Shown: in pieces, positions 1 through 5,720 of the stretch
How positions within the stretch are numbered: the first letter of the stretch is position 1
Layout of the letters: every line of letters starts with the position of its first letter
NCBI GenBank assembly: GCA_029858145.1
Contig: JAOUFP010000147.1
Coordinates: 1 to 7,009 of the forward strand
Length of the DNA: 7,009 bases
Direction: 5' to 3'
Source: Nitrospirota bacterium
GTDB taxonomy: Bacteria > Nitrospirota > Thermodesulfovibrionia > Thermodesulfovibrionales > UBA6898
Program-made: the position numbers and the translations under genes
Notes under the pieces: generated by a model
Database searches by the model: none
What the model was told of the DNA's origin: nothing
What the model saw: only the letters and a program-made list of their open reading frames with translations

Positions 1-52
1 GGGGGCTGCAAAGACAATTTACTTCTTGAATCCAGATGCAGGAACAAGGTGA
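1..52 (+). CDS. 3' end of an upstream gene, possibly ftsL (partial)
   Basis: An open frame from the left edge (codons starting at base 2) ends at TGA 50-52 and encodes about 16 residues finishing in IYFLNPDAGTR. A second open frame (codons from base 1) ends at TGA 55-57 with ...RNKVK. The first is preferred because its residues look more protein-like and its stop lies inside the ftsI ribosome binding site, as in tightly packed operons. In dcw clusters the gene just before ftsI is normally ftsL, a small single-pass division protein with a poorly conserved C-terminus, so identity rests on position only. Too little sequence is present to confirm it. Confidence 0.4.
   Translation, partial: GAAKTIYFLNPDAGTR
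46..52 (+). promoter_or_regulatory. Ribosome binding site fixing the GTG start of ftsI
   Basis: AAGGTGA at 46-52 lies 6 nt before the GTG at 59. The nearby ATGs at 54 and 57 are out of frame with ftsI, and the one at 57 hits TGA immediately. The Shine-Dalgarno spacing therefore supports GTG 59 as the start. Confidence 0.6.
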
Positions 53-58
53 AATGAT

Positions 59-1756
59 GTGAACAGGAAAAGGGCTATCATCCTGAATACCGTAATTGTC
101 TTCGGATTTTTTGCGGTATTTTTTCGTTTGTCGGATTTGATGATATTCAATCATAAAATCTATGCTGGCCGCGCCAAATCACAGCAGTTCGAGGCCGAAG
201 ATATCCAGGTGAGAAGAGGCAATATCTATGACCGGAAAGGCCGGTCTTTTGCCGTTAATCTCGAACTCGAATCTCTTTACTGTGATCCGGAAGAGGTTGA
301 GGTCGACAGGGACAGACTGAAGAGGCTGTCGGGAATCCTGGGCATGGATGCAAAGGTTATTCAGGCCAAATTCAAGCAGGACAAACGATTCATGTGGGTG
401 AACAGGAAACTTGCCCCGGAAACCGCCGGCGCGATAAAAAAACTGAATATAAAGGGGATCGGATTTATCCCCGAGGCCAAGAGGTATTACCCGAGAGCGG
501 AACTCGCTTCCCATGTGATCGGAATGGTAGGGCGTGAAAACCAGCCCCTGGAAGGGCTGGAGCTGAAATATGACCGGTATCTGCGCACGGCGGGCGGAAA
601 GGTATATCTCGGAAGAGACGCGAGCGGCAAAAAACTTTCCTCGGGGGTGGACCTGGAGGCGAAGGGCAATGATGTCTTTCTGACGATTGACGAGGGGCTC
701 CAGTATATCGTCGAAAAGGAACTGGAAAAAGCCATGTCTCAGTGGAAATCGGTTGCCGCGTCGGCAATCATGATGGATCCTTTTACCGGCGAAATACTGG
801 CACTGGCGAACAGGCCGGCCTATGATCTGAACAATATCAGCGGCGCAAGCAGGAACGCGATCAGAAACAGGGTCATCACTGATGTCTACGAACCTGGCTC
901 CACATTTAAGGTCATCGTTGGCACCGCTGCCCTTGAGGAGAAGCTCTATCGACTGGATTCGAGGTTTGACTGCAGCAGCGGTGCAATTGAGGCGGGAGGG
1001 AAAATCATCCATGACGCGCATAAACACGGCGTTCTCAATTTTCAGGAGGTGATACAGAAATCCTCGAATGTCGGGTCGATCATGATTGGCATGAAACTGG
1101 GCAAGGAGCGGGTTTACCGGTATGCGAAGCTGTACGGATTCGGCGATGAGACGGGCATTGATCTTCCCGGAGAGGTATCTGGGTGGATAAGAAAACCCGA
1201 CAGATGGTCGGCGACGTCCATCGGCGCGATATCGATAGGACAGGAAGTGGCTGTTACTCCGCTCCAGGTCTTGCGGGCCTATTCCGTTATCGCAAACGGA
1301 GGATATCTCGTGCAGCCCCATCTTGTCTCGGAGATCAGGACGCCTGAAGGACAGGCGCTTTTCTCCTTCAGCGGAGAAAAGAAGAGAATTCTGTCGGAGA
1401 GGACCGCAGAGGTATTCAAGAATATCCTCAAGACGGTTGTCGAAGAAGGCGGCACCGCAACAGAGGCCGCAATTGAAGGGAACCAGGTCGCGGGCAAGAC
1501 AGGAACAGCGCAGCTGGTAGACCAGGGGACAGGCAGGTATTCCCGGCACAGATATATCAGCTCGTTCGTCGGGTTCGTTCCTGCGGACAATCCGAAGATC
1601 GCGATGATCGTCGTCATCTATGAGCCGAAGGGGCAGATATACGGCGGCATCGTGGCAGGGCCTGTTTTCAAAAACATTACCAATCAGGCATTATCATATA
1701 TGAATGTTCCGATTGATGAAAACTACAGGAAGGAGTTGCTGCTCGTTTCGAAATGA
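59..1756 (+). CDS. ftsI: Peptidoglycan D,D-transpeptidase FtsI (class B penicillin-binding protein 3)
   Basis: This is the septal class B penicillin-binding protein. It cross-links stem peptides of new peptidoglycan at the division site, normally working with the FtsW glycosyltransferase. The 565-residue protein has a short basic N-terminus and one membrane anchor (about residues 6-24), placing the rest in the periplasm. The PBP dimerisation/pedestal domain starts with RRGNIYDRKG (52-61) and contains GFIPEAKRYYP (135-145). The transpeptidase domain (about 235-545) has all three catalytic motifs: STFK (281-284, nucleophile Ser281), SSN (335-337) and KTGT (480-483). No PASTA domain follows, unlike Gram-positive PBP2x or SpoVD proteins, and the length matches Gram-negative FtsI. 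Translation starts at GTG. The gene overlaps murE by 4 bp. Position at the head of murE-murF-mraY favours FtsI over the elongation paralogue PBP2. A 456-codon antisense open frame under this gene is taken to be a shadow. Confidence 0.96.
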   Translation: MNRKRAIILNTVIVFGFFAVFFRLSDLMIFNHKIYAGRAKSQQFEAEDIQVRRGNIYDRKGRSFAVNLELESLYCDPEEVEVDRDRLKRLSGILGMDAKVIQAKFKQDKRFMWVNRKLAPETAGAIKKLNIKGIGFIPEAKRYYPRAELASHVIGMVGRENQPLEGLELKYDRYLRTAGGKVYLGRDASGKKLSSGVDLEAKGNDVFLTIDEGLQYIVEKELEKAMSQWKSVAASAIMMDPFTGEILALANRPAYDLNNISGASRNAIRNRVITDVYEPGSTFKVIVGTAALEEKLYRLDSRFDCSSGAIEAGGKIIHDAHKHGVLNFQEVIQKSSNVGSIMIGMKLGKERVYRYAKLYGFGDETGIDLPGEVSGWIRKPDRWSATSIGAISIGQEVAVTPLQVLRAYSVIANGGYLVQPHLVSEIRTPEGQALFSFSGEKKRILSERTAEVFKNILKTVVEEGGTATEAAIEGNQVAGKTGTAQLVDQGTGRYSRHRYISSFVGFVPADNPKIAMIVVIYEPKGQIYGGIVAGPVFKNITNQALSYMNVPIDENYRKELLLVSK

Positions 1757-3231
1757 TACTAGATGAAATCACAAAAGGGCTGGACATCCTTGATATATCA
1801 GGCGATACCGGGCTTGACATCAGCGGACTCTCGTATGATTCGAGAAAGACGCGCACGGGACATCTTTTCTTCGCCCTTGCCGGCGAGCATGCGGACGGGC
1901 ACAGTTTTATCGGAAAGGCCCTGCAGAACGGCGCCTCTGCGGTCGTTTACGAAAAGCCGGGATTTTATGCCGGCGAAGGGGTCATGCAGCCGGTTACGTG
2001 GATACGGGTGAAGGACGGCAGGGAGGCGCTTGCCCTTGCGTCACACAATTTTTACGGAAGGCCTTCAGGGTCATTGCAGGTGATAGGGATCACCGGAACA
2101 AACGGGAAAACCACAATAACCTACCTGATAAAATCCATCCTCGAGGAATGGGGACAGAAAACAGGCCTCATCGGTACTATACAATATATGATCCGGGACG
2201 CGATCTATGACGCGACGCATACGACCCCCGAGGCCCTTGAGTTTCAGGCCCTCCTGCATGAGATGCTGGAGGCGGGCTGCGGATATGTCGTCACCGAGGT
2301 GTCTTCACACGCGCTTGCACAGAAAAGGGTGGATGGTACCGTTTTCAGGGGAGCGGTATTTACCAACCTGACGAGGGATCATCTGGATTTTCATAAGACG
2401 ATGGAAAACTATTTTGAAGCGAAAACGAGGCTGTTTACCGAACTCCTGGCCCCTGATGCGGCATCGGTCATCAATTATGACGATCCGTGGGGACGAAGAC
2501 TCACCGGTTTGATCAGGGGGACCTTGTATACCTATGGCCTTGAGCCCGGGGCAGATCTCCTGGCGGCAGATATTCATGACTCGTTCAGCGGGTTGAAATT
2601 CACCCTGACGATGCGCGGAAAAAAATATGACGTCGTCTCGCCGCTGATGGGGCTGCCCAATGTGTACAACATACTTTCCGCTGCGGGATTATCTCTCTCT
2701 CTGGGGGTGCCCCCGGAGGTGATTCTCGAAGGAATCAGGAAGGCAGAGCCCGCCAGGGGAAGGTTCGAGAAAGTGGACGCAGGGCAGGAATTCCTCGCCG
2801 TTGTTGATTACGCGCATACCGGGGACGCGCTGGAAAGGCTGATCTATACCGCCCGGGGCCTCACCAGGGCAAAGATCATCACGGTTTTCGGCTGCGGTGG
2901 AGACAGGGACAGGGGAAAACGGCCGCAGATGGGAGCTATCGCGACGCGGCTGAGTGACTTTGTGATCATCACATCAGATAATCCCAGATCGGAAAAACCT
3001 GAGGATATCATCAGGGAAATAGAAGCAGGCGCGGTAAGGAGAAATTACCTTGTGGAGCCGGACAGAAAAGAAGCCATACAGAGGGCGGTCTTGATGGCCG
3101 GTAAGGATGATATTGTCCTGATCGCAGGAAAAGGTCATGAGACGTACCAGGAAGTCGGGGGGAAACGATATTCATTCAGTGACAGGGAGGTTTTGGAAGA
3201 GGCGGTAAAACGGCTTATTAACAATTCATGA
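1753..3231 (+). CDS. murE: UDP-N-acetylmuramoyl-L-alanyl-D-glutamate--2,6-diaminopimelate ligase MurE
   Basis: This cytoplasmic ATP-dependent Mur ligase adds the third stem residue to UDP-MurNAc-L-Ala-D-Glu. At 492 aa it has normal length and the three Mur ligase domains. The N-terminal UDP-binding domain contains SYDSR (27-31). The central ATPase domain has P-loop GTNGKTT (115-121), HTTPE (156-160) and Lys224 in YFEAKTRLF, aligning with the carbamylated lysine of E. coli MurE. The C-terminal domain has VDYAHTGDALE (351-361), FGCGGDRDRGKRP (379-391), DNPR (409-412) and GKGHE (459-463). DNPR is the known signature for meso-diaminopimelate rather than lysine. An oddity is Gly357 where YAHTPD is common. 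The ATG overlaps the ftsI stop in ATGA, and the nearest AGGAG (1731-1735) is 17 nt away, too far for a normal site, so translation is probably coupled to ftsI. No in-frame alternative start near the conserved N-terminus looks better. Confidence 0.97.
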   Translation: MILDEITKGLDILDISGDTGLDISGLSYDSRKTRTGHLFFALAGEHADGHSFIGKALQNGASAVVYEKPGFYAGEGVMQPVTWIRVKDGREALALASHNFYGRPSGSLQVIGITGTNGKTTITYLIKSILEEWGQKTGLIGTIQYMIRDAIYDATHTTPEALEFQALLHEMLEAGCGYVVTEVSSHALAQKRVDGTVFRGAVFTNLTRDHLDFHKTMENYFEAKTRLFTELLAPDAASVINYDDPWGRRLTGLIRGTLYTYGLEPGADLLAADIHDSFSGLKFTLTMRGKKYDVVSPLMGLPNVYNILSAAGLSLSLGVPPEVILEGIRKAEPARGRFEKVDAGQEFLAVVDYAHTGDALERLIYTARGLTRAKIITVFGCGGDRDRGKRPQMGAIATRLSDFVIITSDNPRSEKPEDIIREIEAGAVRRNYLVEPDRKEAIQRAVLMAGKDDIVLIAGKGHETYQEVGGKRYSFSDREVLEEAVKRLINNS

Positions 3232-3265
3232 TTGTTGTATGCGTCGATGAACAACCGTCGAAACC

Positions 3266-3271
3266 AGGAAG
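3266..3271 (+). promoter_or_regulatory. Closely spaced ribosome binding site of murF
   Basis: AGGAAG directly abuts the first of two consecutive ATG codons (3272 and 3275). It leaves 0 nt to the first and 3 nt to the second, shorter than usual. An in-frame stop at 3248-3250 excludes an earlier start. The second ATG may be the true or preferred start, which would shorten MurF by one residue. Confidence 0.45.
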
Positions 3272-4645
3272 ATGATGGGGAGATTAAGACTTGAAGACAT
3301 AGTGCAGGCAACCGGGGGCAAAGTACTCTGCGGCAATGCCGAGGAATTTTCCGGACTTTCGATTGATTCGAGAACGATCCGGGCAGGGGAGCTTTTTGTT
3401 GCCCTGAAGGGCGATCATTTTGACGGGCATGATTATATCAATTCCGCGCTGGCAGGCGGGAGGGGCGCGCTCGTTCATTTGTCTTCCGTTGAGCCTCCTG
3501 AAAACACAACGGTAATACTTGTTCAGAATACCCTTGAGGCGCTTCAGAATCTTGCGCGCCATCTTCGCTTCAAATCGGCTGTGCCGGTTATCGGCGTCAC
3601 CGGTACAAACGGCAAGACAACGACCAAAGAGCTTATTGCCTCGATTTTTGGCCAGCGTCAAAAAGTGCTCAAGACCTCGGGGAATCTGAACAATCACATC
3701 GGACTGCCTCTGTGTTTAGGCAGGATGGACGGAGATGAAGATATCATGGTGCTCGAGATGGGATCCAATGCCAGGGGAGATATCAGGCAGCTTTGCGAAA
3801 TCGCGCTGCCTGATTTTGCGGTGGTGACGAATGTTGGTCCGGCGCATCTTGAAGGCTTTGGAAGCCTTGAGGCGGTAAGGGATACGGATCTCGAAATACT
3901 TGCCTATGCCAAAACTGCCTCGGTGAATGCTGATGATGCCTTCCTTCTTGAGGGAATAACAAATTACAGGGGCAGGCTGATCACCTATGGCATAAAAAAC
4001 AACGCGGATGTCTCCGCAAAGGATATTATGCTGGGTACAAGGGGATCAGGGTTCAAACTCTGCCTTCCGGGCAAAAGGAAAATAGCCGTCAGTCTGCAGC
4101 TGTCGGGGACATTTAATATCTATAATGCCCTTGCCGCGGCCTCTGTGGCAGATGCCCTCGGAATCGGACTGGACGATATAAAAAACGGTCTTGAGTCTTT
4201 TGGCGGGGTGCCGATGAGGCTCGAGATAAAGGAGATGCGCGGAGCACTGGTGATAAGCGATGTCTACAACGCAAACCCTGCTTCCATGGAGGAAGCCCTG
4301 AAGGAGCTTGTCAGGCTGAAGCGGAAGCGCACGATCGCGGTGCTGGGTGACATGCTCGAACTCGGCGGTTATGCCGGGGAAGCGCATAAGAAGCTGGTCC
4401 GGCTCGTGTCCGATCTCAATATCGATCTGCTTGTGGCGGTGGGGCCTGAGATGAGCAGGGCGGCAGCGGAATTTAAGGGGAGTTTTTATACATCGGCAGA
4501 TTCAGAGAGCGCACGATCACTTTTGTCAGGGATCTGCGGTTCAGGAGACGCCATTCTTGTAAAGGGTTCGAGAGGAATGCTCATGGAAAAAGTATTGCAG
4601 GAAACAGATGCTTCCGGTGCCGGAGAGGGGACGCATGCTCTATAA
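3272..4645 (+). CDS. murF: UDP-N-acetylmuramoyl-tripeptide--D-alanyl-D-alanine ligase MurF
   Basis: This cytoplasmic Mur ligase joins D-Ala-D-Ala to the UDP-MurNAc tripeptide, completing the pentapeptide that MraY uses. The 457-residue protein has SIDSR (30-34) and the GELFVALKG block (39-47) in the N-terminal domain. The ATPase domain has P-loop GTNGKTT (111-117), NLNNHIGLP (138-146), EMGSNARGDI (162-171) and AHLEGFGSL (191-199). The C-terminal domain has GGVPMRLE (311-318), DVYNANPASM (330-339), LGDMLELG (358-365) and VKGSRGMLME (430-439). YNANP and NLNNHIG separate MurF from MurC, MurD and MurE. An ungapped alignment from AHLEGFGSL, recalled from E. coli MurF, puts Asp206 (codon 3887-3889) where the carbamylated lysine of AKGEI normally sits, and the following linker to NADD is about 3 residues shorter. 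It follows murE after 40 nt and overlaps mraY by 11 bp. The start could be ATG 3272 or 3275. Confidence 0.96.
   Translation: MMGRLRLEDIVQATGGKVLCGNAEEFSGLSIDSRTIRAGELFVALKGDHFDGHDYINSALAGGRGALVHLSSVEPPENTTVILVQNTLEALQNLARHLRFKSAVPVIGVTGTNGKTTTKELIASIFGQRQKVLKTSGNLNNHIGLPLCLGRMDGDEDIMVLEMGSNARGDIRQLCEIALPDFAVVTNVGPAHLEGFGSLEAVRDTDLEILAYAKTASVNADDAFLLEGITNYRGRLITYGIKNNADVSAKDIMLGTRGSGFKLCLPGKRKIAVSLQLSGTFNIYNALAAASVADALGIGLDDIKNGLESFGGVPMRLEIKEMRGALVISDVYNANPASMEEALKELVRLKRKRTIAVLGDMLELGGYAGEAHKKLVRLVSDLNIDLLVAVGPEMSRAAAEFKGSFYTSADSESARSLLSGICGSGDAILVKGSRGMLMEKVLQETDASGAGEGTHAL
4622..4630 (+). promoter_or_regulatory. Ribosome binding site of mraY
   Basis: The purine-rich GGAGAGGGG lies inside the end of murF, 4 nt before ATG 4635. 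It decides between that start and the in-frame ATG 27 nt upstream at 4608, which would add nine residues that do not resemble MraY. It sits just outside the base of the hairpin at 4633-4662. Confidence 0.7.
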
Positions 4646-4662
4646 GATTTTATACAGCATGC
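4633..4662 (+). promoter_or_regulatory. Hairpin covering the mraY start codon and murF stop codon
   Basis: GCATGCTCTATAA (4633-4645) and TTATACAGCATGC (4650-4662) are reverse complements except for one C-C mismatch (4640/4655), and are separated by the tetraloop GATT. The mraY ATG (4635-4637) is in the 5' arm, and the murF TAA (4643-4645) is at the top of the same arm. A ribosome finishing murF would open the stem, so the layout suggests translational coupling of mraY to murF. The complementarity is read directly; the regulatory role is inferred. Part of it may be chance, as this also encodes the conserved MraY N-terminus. Confidence 0.5.
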
Positions 4663-5717
4663 ATGCATACTTTTCGCCGCTGAATGTGTTCAGGTACATA
4701 ACGTTCAGGACCGCCCTGGCAGTTTTTACTGCGATGGTACTGTCCCTGCTGATCGGGCCGAAGATAATAAGCTGGCTCAGGAAGATAAGTATAACCCAGC
4801 AGATACGTGACGACGGCCCGCAGACCCATCTGAAGAAAACAGGGACGCCGACTATGGGCGGTATCATCATCATTGTGAGCATTCTCTTTTCGATGCTGAT
4901 GTGGGGCGATCTCGGGAATATATACATCTGGATCGTGCTCCTGTCGCTTGTCGGTTATGGCGGCATAGGCCTGCTCGATGATTACCTGAAGGTGATCAGG
5001 AAAAATCCAAAAGGGCTCCGCGCCTGGTACAAATTCGGCGCTCAGATACTGCTGGCGCTCATAATAGGCGTCATACTGTATAAAAACCCTAATGACCCTT
5101 TCAGGTCGGTCCTCAGCATCCCATTTTTCAAGAGATGGCTGATTGAACTCGGGTGGTTCTATATACCGTTTTCGGTGCTCGTCGTTGTCGGTTCATCGAA
5201 TGCGGTAAACCTGACCGACGGGATCGACGGGCTTGCCATAGGCCTTGTCGGCGTTGCCGCACTGGCGAACATGATACTGGTGTACATTTCAGGTAATGCG
5301 AACTTCGCCCAGTACCTCCAGGTGCTCTATCTGCAGGGCACCGGCGAACTCACGGTCTTTTGCGGGGCGATGCTCGGGGCTGCTCTGGGCTTCCTCTGGT
5401 TCAATTCATATCCGGCCGACGTCTTTATGGGAGATGTTGGCTCACTGAGCCTCGGAGGCGCGCTCGGTACGCTGGCGGTCATAACAAAGCACGAGATCGT
5501 GCTCGCGATTGTGGGGGGCATTTTCGTTATCGAGACCTTTTCCGTGGTTTTCCAGGTGGCCTCCTTCAAACTGACCGGAAAGAGAATTTTCAAAATGGCG
5601 CCGATACATCATCATTTTGAACTCAAGGGATGGCATGAGTCAAAGGTTATCGTGCGGTTCTGGATTGTCGGAATAATGCTTGCGTTGCTCAGTCTCGCGA
5701 CGCTGAAACTGAGGTGA
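4635..5717 (+). CDS. mraY: Phospho-N-acetylmuramoyl-pentapeptide-transferase MraY
   Basis: This integral membrane enzyme transfers phospho-MurNAc-pentapeptide from UDP to undecaprenyl phosphate, making lipid I on the cytoplasmic face. Starting at ATG 4635 the protein is 360 aa, the usual size, and begins MLYKILYSMHAYFSP, matching the typical MLY...LH.YFS..NVFRYITFRT opening. Family motifs are DDGPQTHLKKTGTPTMGG (59-76), the LLDDYLK aspartates Asp115 and Asp116, NAVNLTDGIDGLA (189-201), FMGDVGSLSLGG (264-275) with Asp267, and APIHHHFE (322-329). These acidic residues coincide in number with the catalytic Asp115, Asp116 and Asp267 of E. coli MraY. Many hydrophobic stretches fit the ten-helix fold. 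A longer in-frame form from ATG 4608 is possible but lacks family support. The start overlaps murF by 11 bp, and its AUG lies in a hairpin. Only 3 nt separate it from the next gene. Confidence 0.97.
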   Translation: MLYKILYSMHAYFSPLNVFRYITFRTALAVFTAMVLSLLIGPKIISWLRKISITQQIRDDGPQTHLKKTGTPTMGGIIIIVSILFSMLMWGDLGNIYIWIVLLSLVGYGGIGLLDDYLKVIRKNPKGLRAWYKFGAQILLALIIGVILYKNPNDPFRSVLSIPFFKRWLIELGWFYIPFSVLVVVGSSNAVNLTDGIDGLAIGLVGVAALANMILVYISGNANFAQYLQVLYLQGTGELTVFCGAMLGAALGFLWFNSYPADVFMGDVGSLSLGGALGTLAVITKHEIVLAIVGGIFVIETFSVVFQVASFKLTGKRIFKMAPIHHHFELKGWHESKVIVRFWIVGIMLALLSLATLKLR

Positions 5718-5720
5718 TAC

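Noticed and set aside
179..1549. A 456-codon open frame antisense to ftsI
   Set aside because: It lies wholly under a gene with all catalytic motifs intact, its product is rich in Arg, Cys and Pro with no recognisable domain, and the stop-free antisense frame follows from ftsI codon usage.
3220..3236. Inverted repeat AACAAT/ATTGTT around the murE stop codon
   Set aside because: Only six mostly A-T pairs with no following T run, so it is too weak for a terminator, and murF continues the operon 40 nt later.
3247..3294. A 15-codon open frame overlapping the murF start out of frame (possible leader peptide)
   Set aside because: It has no Shine-Dalgarno and no attenuator-like hairpins or residue runs, so it is likely chance.
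4608..4634. N-terminal extension of MraY from the in-frame ATG at 4608
   Set aside because: The extra nine residues do not match the family, whose N-terminus begins at the MLY encoded from 4635, and a good ribosome binding site precedes 4635.
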